This document shows positions 42,755 through 53,737 of a stretch of 64,000 bases of DNA, one piece after another; within the stretch, counting starts at the first letter, position 1; the number at the start of each line of letters is the position of its first letter. The notes beneath the pieces were generated by a model that was not told where the DNA came from, made no database searches, and saw only the letters and a list, made by a program, of their open reading frames with translations. The DNA is from Callorhinus ursinus (lineage: Eukaryota > Chordata > Mammalia > Carnivora > Otariidae), in NCBI RefSeq assembly GCF_003265705.1, contig NW_020312966.1, forward strand, positions 21,265,436-21,329,435, written 5' to 3'. Both the position numbers and the translations under genes were made by a program.

Positions 42755-44194
42755 CTCACTGGCCCATCCATTTTTGAAAGCAATGGATCTTCACTCCAAG
42801 AAGAAATCTGTACATTCACATATGATTTTTTTTTCAATAATTTCAATGATGGATTCATTCCCGAACTGTTGGTTATGAGTCCTTTGTTCTGAATGACCAA
42901 AAGTCATTTTGAATATACTTGGCTTTGGGAACTGGCTATGTGTGTGGTGCTCAGAGAAAGGTTTCCTTTGAGGTTGTTTGAGACAGGAGGAGATATGGAT
43001 TTCTAGATTTCTAGATTTCATGCGCATGCACCATGGGCCACACTTTATAGAGAGAGAACTTGAGTTTGAGAGTGTGTTTCATGGGGATGTTGGATTGGTG
43101 AGAAATGGGACCAGAGAAATATTAGCATAATTCATGGCATAGTTTTTTTTTTTTTAACTAGGAACATATAGTAAACATGATTTACAATAACAAATGCAGT
43201 GAAAACAAATAAAGGTAAATATTTACAGCTACGCTGGACTCTGAGAATGAAGGACAGAGTGATCCTTGAAGGCAGGACCATGTCCTGGTGATGTAAGTTG
43301 GAGGAACTCCCATATGTGTTTAAATATGGGCTCTGGGTGCGGTAGGTAGAGGCCAATCCCCATTAGACATCTTCTGGGAGAAGATAAGTTTTGGGTTGAA
43401 GCTTCATCTTGAATCTTACTTCCAGCAATAAACCACCCAGTATGGGAGAAAAGTCCAGAAGAGCTTCAAGACCTTTCTGCCCTCCTTTCTTCTCATGGGA
43501 GGAAGGGGCCCCTTACTCCTCAGTTCCTGAACTGCTGTTGGAGAGTCCTGCAATGAACAAACTGTGTGCAAATCTTGGCCTACAAGGAGCCCAAACCATC
43601 ACCTTAGACCACATGTCCACCCTACTAGCAATATGTAACAAAAGGCCACGAAACAACAACAAACTTGACTTCATCCTCCTATAAATTCCAATAATCCCTT
43701 CTTTATACTCACATGACGTCTATCAATCACACCTTATTGTTGCCCTAGTTCATATACCATACTGAAAAACTCTTAAATTAGGTCAGGGGTCTTTGTCTAA
43801 CACAACTCAGTAGTCCTTTTACTACTAAAGCAAGCCAAGCATGTTGCTGGTATTCAGCAAATAGCTGCTGAGCAAATATTAAAAAGGCCAGATAGCTAGT
43901 GTCCTTTAAAATCTCTAAGCATTCCCTTCTGAATTGTTTATGACTCCTCACCAAGTTGGAACAATGATTCAAGGTTATATTGTCAGAGGCTGAGCCATCA
44001 ACTTGCTATTATGATGAGTTAGTCTTGTAACTTATCCTAAGTCTACATAGCAAGTAAACTATAGTATTTGCATTTTTGGTTTTCCATTGATGTTTATGAT
44101 GCATAGAATCATGATGGGTGGACTTACAGTCATATTCTGGTAATTTTATTGTATGGCTTCAGTTGTTGGCAGGGATCAAACAGATTCCTTCATT
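42755..44194. other. single-copy stretch, nothing firm
   Basis: About 1.4 kb. A T-run at 43143-43155 precedes unrecognised sequence. A 91-codon plus-strand frame (43409-43684) shows no domain. 43840-43875 ('gtattcagcaaatagctgctgagcaaat') may be an L2 tail scrap. Confidence 0.45.
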
Positions 44195-44212
44195 AAATTC
44201 CCATTGACTATC

Positions 44213-44390
44213 AGGGCGCCTGGGTGGCTCAGTCGATTAAGCGTCTGCCTTCGGCTCAGGTCATGATCTCCAGGTCCTGGGATCGAGCCGCACATCAGGC
44301 TCCCTGCTCAGCAGGGAGTCTGCTTCTCCCTCTCTCCCTCTGCCCCTCCCCACTGCTTGTTCTCTCTCTCCTTTTCAAATAAATCAATCT
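44213..44390 (+). mobile_element. Can-SINE, long type
   Basis: Head 'gggcgcctgggtggctcagtcgattaagcg', 'cttcggctcaggtcatgatc', 'cctgctcagcagggagtctgcttctccctc' and tail 'caaataaatcaatct'. Imperfect TSD around 'attcccattgactatca' / 'attcattgactatcat'. Inserted in an L2 copy. Confidence 0.95.
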
Positions 44391-44580
44391 AAATTCATTG
44401 ACTATCATATGCTAGGTATTATTTTATACACTAAGATAAAAATATGAATGAGAAGTGGTTTTCTGCTTATAAGCAGCTCTCAAGTTGGTAGGGCAGATAG
44501 ATACATGAGTAGTAATCACAATAGCTAATGTGTTAAGTGACCTAAAACAGGTAAGGAAAGAAAGGACCAGGTTTTTAAAG
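44391..44580 (-). repeat. L2 LINE fragment
   Basis: 'atatgctaggtattattttatacactaagataaaaatatgaatgag', 'gcttataagcagctctcaagttggtagggcagatagatac' reads as a reverse L2 3' end; the same copy appears to begin left of the SINE. Confidence 0.6.
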
Positions 44581-44667
44581 CTGCCATTCAAAGTAGTTTG
44601 GATTTTCTCTTGTGCATTCTGGGTGCTTTTGAATGGGTGAAAGCAGGTTCTGACTACTACTTTTTTT

Positions 44668-44869
44668 TCTTTTAAAGATTTTATCTATTTATTTGAGAGA
44701 GAGAGAGAGGACGGAGCATGAGCAGGGGGAGGGGCAGAGGGAGAGGGACAAGCAGACTCCTGACTGAGTGCAGAGCCGGATGCAAGGCTCTATCCCAGGA
44801 CCCCGAGATCATGACCTGAGCCAAAACCAAGAGTTGGACGCCCAACCGACTGAGTCACCCAGGCGCCCC
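44668..44869 (-). mobile_element. Can-SINE, long type
   Basis: 'aaagattttatctatttatttgag' and (AG) run, 'gcatgagcagggggaggggcag', 'gagatcatgacctgagcc' and head 'accgactgagtcacccaggcgcccc'. TSD 'tgactactactttttt' / 'tgactaccactttttt', one mismatch. Confidence 0.95.
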
Positions 44870-44883
44870 ATGACTACCACTTT

Positions 44884-45411
44884 TTTTAATAGTAAATATC
44901 TCCACCCAGATCTGGGTTCTGGCCTGAGGTAAAGAGTAATGGGGACCATGATTGGCCAGAGGAGCTAATTCATCCACTCCAACAAATTGTGAGGGAAGCT
45001 CAGCAAAAATTTAGCATAGGGCATGGTGACTGCTGCCACATTAGGATAGAACCATTTTAGAAAGTGAGGAGCTCCTCCTGAATATAAGGTTATTTATTTG
45101 TTTGCTTAGAATTAAGAGAAACAAAGGTGAACTTGACGTGTTTCTCATTTTGGCATCTTGACTTGGGGATCTGAGAAAGACCAACACTGTTATGAGTGCT
45201 GTCCTTCTTAAGCTGGCTTTCCTTGGGGCCGATGACCCACGAGTAGGACCAGCGGTGTTAATAAAATAGGGGCAACAGCAAATATTCAAAATACTGAATC
45301 TAGGTTGTTTGGTGCTTGGTGGTGTAAGGCAAGTACTTAGACATGGTACAACCGGCATAACTGGATTGACATGTTCTGGCCCCCTAGTCAGTGTCTGGCA
45401 AGTAGTTTTAA
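44884..45411. other. single-copy stretch, nothing recognised
   Basis: The 105-codon minus-strand frame (45041-45358) has no recognisable domain. No repeat seen. Confidence 0.5.
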
Positions 45412-45425
45412 TAAAAACAACTCCA

Positions 45426-45540
45426 GGGGGCGCCTGGGTGGCTCAGCGAGTTAAATGTCTGACTCTTGACCTCAGCTCGGGTCTTGATCTCAGAATCATG
45501 GGTTCAAGCCCTGGCCTAGCACAGAGCCTACCTAAAAAAG
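45426..45540 (+). mobile_element. Can-SINE, short type
   Basis: Head 'ggggcgcctgggtggctcagcgagttaa', 'ctcttgacctcagctcggg', 'catgggttcaagccc' and 'cacagagcctacc'. TSD 'taaaaacaactcca' / 'taaaaacagttcca'. Confidence 0.93.
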
Positions 45541-45749
45541 TAAAAACAGTTCCACTTTGTCATGTACTTAGTAGCATTGTTGCCCTGTTGGTTCCTTCAT
45601 CCAGTAACACATATTTATTGAACACCTAAGTGCTAGGCTAAGAGGTTAAATTTTAGGAAACTTTCGAAAAAGAGGCCATCTTTGCAGCCCATGTCTAGGA
45701 CAGTATTTACATGGAGACTTCCTGGACCATGTGAGTGAAAACTTTGTCA

Positions 45750-45771
45750 TTAATTAATTAATTAATTAATT
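45750..45771. repeat. (TAAT)n microsatellite
   Basis: About five and a half units of 'taat' at the start of an L2 copy whose consensus has 'attcattcattc' at this place; probably derived from it. Confidence 0.92.
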
Positions 45772-46500
45772 CAATAGATATTTACCTTGATCACTAACAA
45801 AGTGCCAGGCCCTCCGCTGGGGACTGGTGTTGGGAATTGGATGTTGAACTTTGTAGACTCAGCCCTTGTCTTAATGGAGTTTGCGTTTGGAGGAGAGATG
45901 TACAAATAGCAACAGCGTTGGACCGTAGCGTGGGAAATGCTCCGATGGGATAAATTCAGGAGAGAGTTTCGGGTGGGTTATCTGCCCCAGACTTAGGAAT
46001 AGACTTCTTGGAGCAAGTATGTCTAAGTAGAGAATTGATGAAGAGCAAGAGTCAACCAAAGGAAGGGAAAGGTGGAGGAGGATGGCCCTGGGATGGTGTG
46101 CCAGAGCCCAGGGTGAGTGTGAGTGTGAGTGTGTGTGTGTGTGTGTGCAAGCGAGGAGAATTAAACCCGCTTAGCCTGGCAGTACTGTGAGGTGTGGGGT
46201 AGAAGCAGGGAGAGCGGGAGGGAGCCGGGTGCAGAGCCTGGTGGTGCTTGGAGCTCTGTTCAGGTGTTGGGGATTCACCCTAAAGCCAGTAAGAGATTTG
46301 CTTCTGGAAAGATCAGGGTAGCCTGTGTGTGAAGAGTGGCTAGGGTGAACCTGAAGACAGACCAGACAGATTCTGCCTTAATCCGGTTGGGAGAGAACAG
46401 TAGCCCTCTGAGGGGCGGGGCTGTAGGAATGCAGAAAAATGGCTGGAGTGGGAAGATTTTCGTTGGGTAGGTTCTAAATAGGACTTGGTGACTGCACGAT
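45772..46500 (-). repeat. L2 LINE, long reverse fragment
   Basis: 'caatagatatttaccttgatcactaacaaagtgccaggccctccgctgg', 'agcccttgtcttaatggagtttgcg', 'gagagatgtacaaatagcaa', 'ctcagc..'-type spacing and 'cttcttggagcaag', 'ctaagtagagaattgatg' follow the reverse L2 3' kilobase, although the last 250 bp are only weakly similar. A related scrap at 45590-45645 ('cacatatttattgaacacctaagtgctagg') precedes it. Confidence 0.6.
46113..46147. repeat. (GAGTGT)n(GT)n microsatellite
   Basis: Three 'gagtgt' units grade into about nine GT units. Confidence 0.93.
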
Positions 46501-49500
46501 CTTGAGCAGCTCTGGGAAGAGGGTGCTGTTCTAATCATTAGGAAACACAGGACTTATCTATGGAGGTGGGCATTATTTTCAGTGTAATTCCAAAAAGACT
46601 GAATACAAACCCGTTGGAAAAACCCTTTCCATTCTTGGCTAGCTCAGCCAGTGGACAGATGCACTGGAGAGAGGGAAGGAATAAATTCAGAAAGGTGACC
46701 GCTCCAATTTTGATTTTTCTCTCCACTTTGGAATTTCAAGGCCGGTTGAATATGCCTCATTAATTTGAGGGAGACTGTGATCCTATAATCTGTTTCATTT
46801 TCAATGAATGAGAGATGTATACTTCCTTGGAGAAGGTGATTTTTGCAGCCTTTGAATAAAAGCACTTCATTTCCACCTTTAGCTGAAAATCAGTGGTGTC
46901 TGGTGTTTATCAGAAGCCACTCAACACTCTAATGCCCAGGTCACCAGCACTCATATTTTATGCCTGTCACTTTGAGCCAAATAATCTCTAATGGTCCCCA
47001 ACTGCTAGGATCTCCAGCTCCCATTCTCTTGGATCTTCATTTTTTTTTTAAATTAAAAAAAAAAATCTCTTCTAGAAAGGCACATTTGATTTGTTGCTGA
47101 ATTAATGTTTTTCTCCTTTTGAACGTGTCGTCCAGGTCGTTAATGGGAAAATGTAGTCTATGGTGGCTGCCGGGCTTGTCCTTTTTATTTTAATATGTTT
47201 TAAATATAAAATATAAAAATTGTCTGCGCTCTGTTAAAAGAATGTATAGCTGGAATTTTAATTTGATTATATTTCCCAATTTTCTCAGGCTTTCATAGGC
47301 AAGTCCTTGTTTGAACAGCTGTACTCCTATAAATCTCAGTAACAAATGAATGAGGAATGATTTTGTGTAGCAAGTCAGATGAAAGGAACTTCCTAAGAAA
47401 GAGAGATCGTTAAAAGAAGGAAGAAAAACTAGCAAATATCTGAGAAATTTAGCAACTATTTAAAACAAAATAAAGCAGCTTACTCTAATAATTCTTTTCT
47501 AACGATCTTAAAATATGCTGTCATTAATAGAGAAAGCTTCCTTATTTCATTTAGGTTTTAATACTGGGTGGAAATAACATTTAAAACTAGAGTCAGCAGG
47601 AAAGGAGAAATGCTAAAAACTGAGACACATGGAAAAAGGGGATGTAGTCAGTTTTCCATTATCTGTAATTTTCTGCCTTCTATATGCGTGTTGCCCGATG
47701 TCGGTTGGGGGGGGATGGGAGGGGCGGGGGGAGGGGCTGTGAACTATGTCCGCCTCCAATCACAAAGAGATCCAATTAACATGTGAAAAGATATTTGAAA
47801 GAGCTGTGGGATAGAAAGGCTTTTGGCTTTCAACATCTTACCTACTGGATAGATTTGAAAGCATAAAATAAAGCTAAAGTAAATTCAGGGAAACATTGAT
47901 TCACCCAACTGAATAAACAACTTACTGAATTTGCTAATCTAATTAATCAAACTCTGCTTCTCCTTTCCAAAGTAGATTCACAGGCAGTAAAATAAATTAA
48001 GTCAACATTTTTTTCCCCTCCACTTACTAAAAATAAGCTTTCTTTCCCTGGGTAAATCGGTCATTTAAATTCCCAAGGCTATACTCCTGCTGTCCACTGG
48101 CAGGAAGCAATTGTGTGGATGTGAAATCGTTTTCTCTGCAGATTGCAGAGCTTGGGCTCTGAGTATTCTACCTCCGCTCTACCACCTTAACTGATGAATA
48201 AAATAAATATTAACTGAAGGTATTGTTAGAGATCAATAGCCTATGGATGATTTGATTTGCAGATATGGGAGCCTGTGACTTATTCCTGTACTGTGAGGGT
48301 GGGAGGAAATAATGACTTTGGGGGAAAAAAATCCTGGAAAATTAAGGATATTTAAAATTTGACAACAGTCGCAATTGTGAAAACTTAGAGACCAAAGTAG
48401 GAAAAATATTTCAGTGCAGTATCCTGCAGATCTGGTCCTTTGTGTTGAGTTTCCCTAACTTTAAACCACTAGAACAAGATTCAGGTTTAGGCTGCTTGTA
48501 TATATACACATGGTATAATAACCTCACACACACACGCATTCACATACAGTATACAAGGCTGAGGGGCGGACAGAATAAACAGTTCCGGAAGAACACAACT
48601 GAAAAGATTATAAGGTGGTGAATGACAAGTGCTAAGCAAGTTAGGAAAAATATAATATATGGATAGTCTAGATAACAAATCAAGTGTGAGTCAAGACGTA
48701 TCATTAGGTTTTTTTTTGTCTTTTTGAAGGCATGATACCAGGATGCAGAAATAAGACTGCAGATGACAATTGAGAAGGAGAACACCGTTCACATTAAAGT
48801 CTTGCTCGCGTGGCATATCCTTTGCCTTCCCCTGAACGGGCACACTTCTGAGGAAGAGTCTAAGTGCAAAGTGTTTCCAGATGACTTCTTAATGTCACCA
48901 ACCCTAGTCACCTTGCTGGTGCCCTCCCCTTGAGGATCAAAGACTACCCAAGGATTTCCTTTCCCCACATTTCCTTCTGTGATGGACCTATTTCTGTTCT
49001 TTCCATTCTTATTCAACCTAGGATGTTATGCTCAAAACTCACTTATATGCCCAACTAATCTTAATTAAAATGTAAGGGGAGATTAGGGCATGATCAAATG
49101 AAGTTCTGAATATACTTGAATAGTCGGGCAACAGTTTAATGGATTAAACAGCTCTTGGAAGTGCTTCCTTTTCTGACAGTAAGTCTTAGTAATGCTGTCA
49201 TTTCTTAATACCCCTTTCTACTTCAACTTCCGAGTATTGGCTCAACATTCTCTTTTAACTTACAGATTACTTTGCTATCTGGGAACTCATGCCCACCTCT
49301 TTGACTTCGGGTCAAAATTGCTTTCCTCACGGTCTGACTGGGAAAGTTGTAAAACATTAGAATGTCCTTCAGCGGTGGGCTGTGGAATGTCATGTAAGTT
49401 ATTACTGATTTTTTTCAGAATGTGATGGATTTTCATGTGTTGATTTGGTTGTGTAGATAGCCAAACTAGATGGGTTTCTAAGAATTCACATTGTAATTTA

Positions 49501-49664
49501 TCAAGTTATCCTTAGCATTCAAATTGGGGAAGGATTTGGCTAGATGCAGGTGAATATACCTTGTTTTAATTGTGATGGCCAAGTCATCCTTAAAAACTCA
49601 AAATTTTCCTGTTATATTTACTCCAACTCCCATCCACGTGGTCGGGCATTAGTAACTACCTGAG
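46501..49664. other. repeat-poor block, candidate non-coding conserved sequence
   Basis: About 3.2 kb with no SINE, L1 or LTR that I can see, unusual for this window. 47800-48250 is rich in 'taattaat', 'aattaa' and 'cattgattc', homeodomain-like words, but such words are common in AT-rich DNA. G-run 'ggttggggggggatgggaggggcggggggagggg' at about 47703-47738. No frame above 90 codons and no exon evidence. Confidence 0.45.
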
Positions 49665-49745
49665 TCACTCCATGTGAAGCATTAAGCATAGTGTCTAGGA
49701 CCGTGTAAGTGTATTTATAAATGTTAGCTATCGTTATTATTTTCA
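49665..49745 (+). repeat. MIR 3' end
   Basis: 'gaagcattaagcatagtgtctaggaccgtgtaagtgtatttataaatgttagctatcgttattatt' parallels the MIR terminus 'aagcgcttagaacagtgcctggcacatagtaag...caataaatgttagctattatt'. Confidence 0.78.
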
Positions 49746-49884
49746 ATATTTATAATAGAAATATTTATTTTTATATTTAATTATATTTTGATTTCATAAT
49801 AAAAATATTTATTTTTATATTCTCTGTACTCATATGGTAACTCATACATCATACATGCGTTCAAGTAGTCATAAAATTTTTTCT

Positions 49885-50085
49885 TTTTTTTTTTAAAGAT
49901 TTTATTTATTTGAGAGAGCACGAGAGAGAGAGAGCATGAGCTGGGGGGTGGAGGGGCAGAAGGGTAGGGAGAAGCAGACTCCGTGCTGAGCAGGGAGCCC
50001 CACACAAGGCTGGATCCCAGGACCCTGGGATCATGACCTGAGCTGAAGGCAGATGCTTAACTAACTGAGCCACGCAGGTGTCCCC
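49885..50085 (-). mobile_element. Can-SINE, long type
   Basis: 'aaagattttatttatttgagagagcacg', 'gaagcagactccgtgctgagcaggg', 'ggaccctgggatcatgacctgagctg' and head 'actaactgagccacgcaggtg'. Possible TSD around 'aaaattttttctt' / 'aaaatttatttctt'. Confidence 0.94.
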
Positions 50086-50104
50086 CAAAATTTATTTCTT
50101 AAAA

Positions 50105-50210
50105 AATAATTTATTTCTTGCCTACTGTGTTTCAGGCACTGGTGCTAGATTTTGCAGATAACAGAGATGACAAAGGCAAGGTCTCTGTCCTTCTAAAAAT
50201 GATGGTCTAC
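50105..50210 (-). repeat. L2 LINE fragment
   Basis: 'atttcttgcctactgtgtttcaggcactggtgctag', 'ataacagagatgacaaaggcaaggtctctgtcc' is the reverse L2 3' region. Confidence 0.7.
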
Positions 50211-50229
50211 CTTTTATAACAATGTATCA

Positions 50230-50450
50230 TGCTGTAACATATTCATTTACATCTTCTAGATTGTGAGTTCATTTGACGTCAAAACCATGGGAACCAGAAA
50301 ATTCATGTCACCTTATCCTGAAATAGTTTAGGATTAGAGAGATAAATCACAAAGTGCTTTGCATTGATAAAACGCCTTTTATTTAAAAAATTTTTATTAG
50401 CACTTAGTACAGTATCTGACATACAGAAAACTCTTAATAAATCCAGCTAC
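50230..50450 (+). repeat. possible L2 3' end
   Basis: 'ttctagattgtgagttcatttgacg' and 'agcacttagtacagtatctgacatacagaaaactcttaataaa' resemble the forward L2 terminus; the middle is unrecognisable. Confidence 0.5.
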
Positions 50451-50514
50451 TCTCATCAGGCCATTTGTTTTCAGCGTGGCTCTCTGAATGACTTTTCATT
50501 GAAAAGTATGTCTT

Positions 50515-50719
50515 GGGGCCCTTGGGTGGCTCTGTCGTTAAGCATCTGCCTTCGGCTCAGGTCATGATCCCAGGGTCCTGGGATCGAGCCCTGCATCAGG
50601 CTCTCTGCTCAGCAGGAAACCTGCTTCTCCCTCTCCCACTCCCCCTGCTTGTGTTCCCTCTCTCGCTGTGTGTCTCTCTGTCAAATAAATAAATAAAATC
50701 TTAAAAAAAAAAAAGAAAA
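50515..50719 (+). mobile_element. Can-SINE, long type
   Basis: Head 'ggggcccttgggtggctctgtcgttaagc', 'ggtcatgatcccagggtcctgggatcgagccc', 'tgtgttccctctctcgctgtgtgtctctctgtcaaataaataaataaaatc' and A-run. TSD 'gaaaagtatgtctt' / 'gaaaattatgtctt'. Well preserved; pol III A- and B-box sequences are recognisable. Confidence 0.96.
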
Positions 50720-50794
50720 GAAAATTATGTCTTTAGTTAGGAGGCCCAAAAAGGGGTTAGAGCATCATGCTAAAAGGTTGACATTGCTGAGTTT

Positions 50795-50985
50795 TTCCAC
50801 CAGTTTTATTAAGATGTAATTGACATAGAACACTGTATAGTGTGAAGGTGTACAACATAATGATTTGATAGATGCATACGTCGCAAAATGATTACCACAG
50901 TAAGTTTAGTTAACATCCATCACCTCACACAGCATTTTTTTTCTTATGACAAATTACTTTAAAAATATTGTATTTAGTTCTGGAC
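50795..50985 (-). mobile_element. L1M 3' UTR (L1MA-like)
   Basis: 'agttttattaagatgtaattgacatagaacactgtatagtg', 'ggtgtacaacataatgatttgatagatgcatacgtcgcaaaatgattaccacagtaagtttagttaacatccatcacc' closely follow the reverse L1MA 3' UTR. Confidence 0.88.
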
Positions 50986-51017
50986 CCATTTGGGAATATT
51001 GACAGCTACAGTATCTT

Positions 51018-51219
51018 TTTTTTTTTTTTTAAAGATTTTATTTATTTATTTGACAGAAAGAGACACAGCAAGAGAGGGAACACCAGCAGGGGGAGTGGGG
51101 GAGGGAGATGCAGGCTTCCGGCGGAGCAGGGAGCCCGATGCGGGGCTCGATCCCAGGACCCTGGGACCATGACCTGAGTCGAAGGCAGACACTTAACCAA
51201 TGAGTCACCCAGGTGCCCC
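51018..51219 (-). mobile_element. Can-SINE, long type, recent
   Basis: T-run, 'aaagattttatttatttatttgacag', 'cacagcaagagagggaacaccagcagggggag', 'gatgcggggctcgatccc' and head 'ccaatgagtcacccaggtgcccc'. The 17-bp TSD 'gacagctacagtatctt' (51001-51017, 51220-51236) is exact, which argues for a young insertion. Confidence 0.97.
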
Positions 51220-51329
51220 GACAGCTACAGTATCTTGACATCCCTATTTATGCTTTAGGAAACCATACTATAGCAATAATCACCATTGTTACCATCATCA
51301 CGATATCGCTCTCCCCATAATACCTAGTG

Positions 51330-51545
51330 TTCTATAGAGCTCCCATATCCCACATCTCCTGGCTCATTTGAACCTTACAATAATTCTATGAGATATGGAG
51401 GGCCGCAGATTCTTCCATATATCATGGATGTGGGCAACCTTCCCAGATAATAATGATTTCCCTAAGATTGAGTAACTAGCATCAGGGCTCAAATACAAGT
51501 TTCTTCAGTTCAAATCCATTGTGTTCACTGCTAGACTAATATACC
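51330..51545 (-). repeat. MIR SINE
   Basis: 'ttgaaccttacaataattctatgagatatgg', 'gatttccctaagattgagtaac', 'caagtttcttcagttcaaatccattgtgttcactgctagactaata' follows the reverse MIR through its outer part. Confidence 0.75.
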
Positions 51546-51739
51546 TGGGATATTAGACAGGTGAAGAACTTGGGACCATTTCAGTGTAGAAAAGATGACC
51601 ACTTTCTTATCATGTTTGAAAGCCTATCCTGTAACTGGGGTATTAATTAGTCTTACTCTGAAATTTTTCAGAGTGAAATTTTGAATGTATGTTGCTTATG
51701 TCTACATTTATTTGGCTTAATAAGGAAATTTTTTTTCTG

Positions 51740-51990
51740 ATATGCAAGGCCAGAGGTGCCCTGACCTCTGCCTACCTATTGGCATCATTTCATTAAGTTC
51801 TCCCCAGCCCCATTCATGACTCATTGGTGTTCTTCTGTACCCCAGGACCTTTGCACTGATGGGCCCTCTGCCTAGAATGCCATTCCTCCCCTTTTCCGCA
51901 TAGTTTTGCTTGGTTGAATCTTACACATCCTTTAGGACTCACCCTTATAGTCACTTGCCCAGAGAGGACTTACCCAGAAAGAATCAGTAT
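51740..51990 (+). repeat. L2 LINE 3' region
   Basis: 'caggacctttgcactgatgggccctctgcctagaatgcc' is the diagnostic L2 block ('cctttgcacttgctgttccctctgcctggaa'), followed by 'acatcctttaggactcacc' and 'cagagaggacttaccc'. Clear despite its age. Confidence 0.88.
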
Positions 51991-52479
51991 TGCACAACAA
52001 CCTCAGTAAATGAGTCAGGGTCCCTAAGTGCAAGCTACAGAAATGGCTAAAGCATACTGGCTGCTGCCTTTTTGCCCCACTGAGCACCAGGTGCTGTGGT
52101 TTGCACTGCTGCCAGGAAATCCTCCTGATTACAGCTCCTGCCAGGAGCAGGGCTGTTCTGTGTTGGGGGCTCAGCCTTGCAGTAAGACTTGGCCCCCCAC
52201 ACTGGACACCCTGGTTGCCGTCCTGACCAGTACAAGCAAATCACATCCGTACCAGTAGGTTGTGTCCTTCCTCACATTACTCACATGTGAATCCCAGTTT
52301 TACAAGGATGAATCTCATCAGTGGTGCCGAAGTCACCCTAGCTGCAAAGGAATCTGGAGAACTGGGTTTCCTAAGTTCTATACTCAGAAAGCAGCACTCA
52401 GCAAGCCAAAAATCAGCCAACCACATTAAGGCTGTTCCAAAGGTGCTGATCAGCCAGAAACATGACTAATATCTTATTC
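51991..52479. other. single-copy stretch, nothing recognised
   Basis: Opposed frames of 65-76 codons at 52028-52258 overlap fully and show no motif. No repeat identified. Confidence 0.5.
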
Positions 52480-52590
52480 ACTGAGACCAGTGTTCTCATC
52501 TGGATGATGGACCAGTCATACCTGCCTCATGGTGTTGTTGTAAGGATTACATAAGGTGATTTGTGAAACTGTTGAATAAAGGGTACAGAG
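52480..52590 (+). repeat. MIR 3' half
   Basis: 'cagtgttctcatctggatgatgg', 'tacctgcctcatggtgttgttgtaaggattacataaggtgatttgtgaaact' is the forward MIR ('ctcatctgtaaaatgg...cctcatagggttgttgtgaggatt'). Confidence 0.8.
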
Positions 52591-53508
52591 AGATAGAAGT
52601 ACAAAATAATGGTATTCATTTGCTATGACTTAGATCTTTGGCCCAAACATAAAATTGAATGGTTAAACGGTTGATTAATCTTCAGTTCACTCTAGAGGTT
52701 TTTAAAATACGAAGGGTATTCTGTTTCCCCAAAAAGCATTTTAAATGTTTAGGAGAAATTGGAAAAACAAAAACAAAAACAAAAAACAAAGCTCTTTTTA
52801 TATCAAAGTGCTTCCCTTATAAATTTATATCATCGCCACATTTTTGTGTTGTATTGGAAACATACACAATGATGCCAAGCATGGAAATTGTAGTTTTTAA
52901 AAAATGTGGGTGAGTTTTCAGCTACTTTTGACTCCTCTCTGAATTTTAAGGCTTTGTTCTAATCTGGTTTTTACTCGGATTTCATCATGAATACAGCCCT
53001 CTTGTTCCAAAACAGACAATGGCTTATTCAACCCTCAGTGCTTTGCACATTTGGTTTTTCTGCCATGGCCCTTCGGTGACTCTACTCAGATTCTTATCTT
53101 GGACAAAAATGTAGACGTGACAGCTGAGTCTTTAGCACAAGTAATGGCAGTTCTGTAAGAGGGTATGTACAAAACTGCTCGTAGCAGTTGCCAGATATCA
53201 TTAATGCTCCTGCTGTGGGAATTGTTCACATATGCGGCAAATGTCATGCTGGCCTCCTTTTATGGGGTAACTTCCTCCATAGGAGAGGTCAATAACAATG
53301 CAATTTCAGAAGAGAAGGAGCCAGACAGGGCTGTTTTCCTATTGGACAGAAATGTTCCTCTGTATAACATATCTGACTTTTGAGTTATGCCATTTGGTTG
53401 GCTTTCCTTTTTGATATGTATTAAATTAAAATAACGTATTGCTAGAAAAATGTAAAATGTGGCCCTGCTCTGCGGAACCAAAAATTGGGTTATAATGCTT
53501 GGACTGTT
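52591..53508. other. single-copy stretch with (AAAAC)n
   Basis: A short 'aaaacaaaaacaaaaaac' run lies at about 52764-52790. Otherwise no repeat or gene is seen; frames of 72-84 codons have no motif. Confidence 0.5.
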
Positions 53509-53524
53509 TGATTTCTGTCTTCTT

Positions 53525-53721
53525 CTTTTTTTTTTTTAAGATTTTTTATTTATTTATTTGACAGAGAGAGAGCACAAGTAGGCAGAGTGGCAGGCAGAGG
53601 GACAGGGAGAAGCAGGCTCTCCACCGAGCAAGGAGCCCGATGCAGGGCTCGATCCCAGGGCCCTGGGATCATGACCCAAGCCGAAGGCAGTTGCTTAACC
53701 AACTGAGCCATCCAGGTGCCC
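53525..53721 (-). mobile_element. Can-SINE, long type, recent
   Basis: 'aagattttttatttatttatttgacagag', 'gcaggctctccaccgagcaaggagcccg', 'gccctgggatcatgaccc' and head 'accaactgagccatccaggtgccc'. The 16-bp TSD 'tgatttctgtcttctt' (53509-53524, 53722-53737) is exact. Confidence 0.97.
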
Positions 53722-53737
53722 TGATTTCTGTCTTCTT

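Noticed and set aside
44213..44290. tRNA-like sequence with A- and B-box
   Set aside because: It is the tRNA-Lys-derived head of a Can-SINE; no complete cloverleaf is expected, and many copies exist in the window.
47703..47738. G-rich run that could be a G-quadruplex or promoter element
   Set aside because: Single short run with no CpG-rich context and no gene start nearby; not enough to call a promoter.
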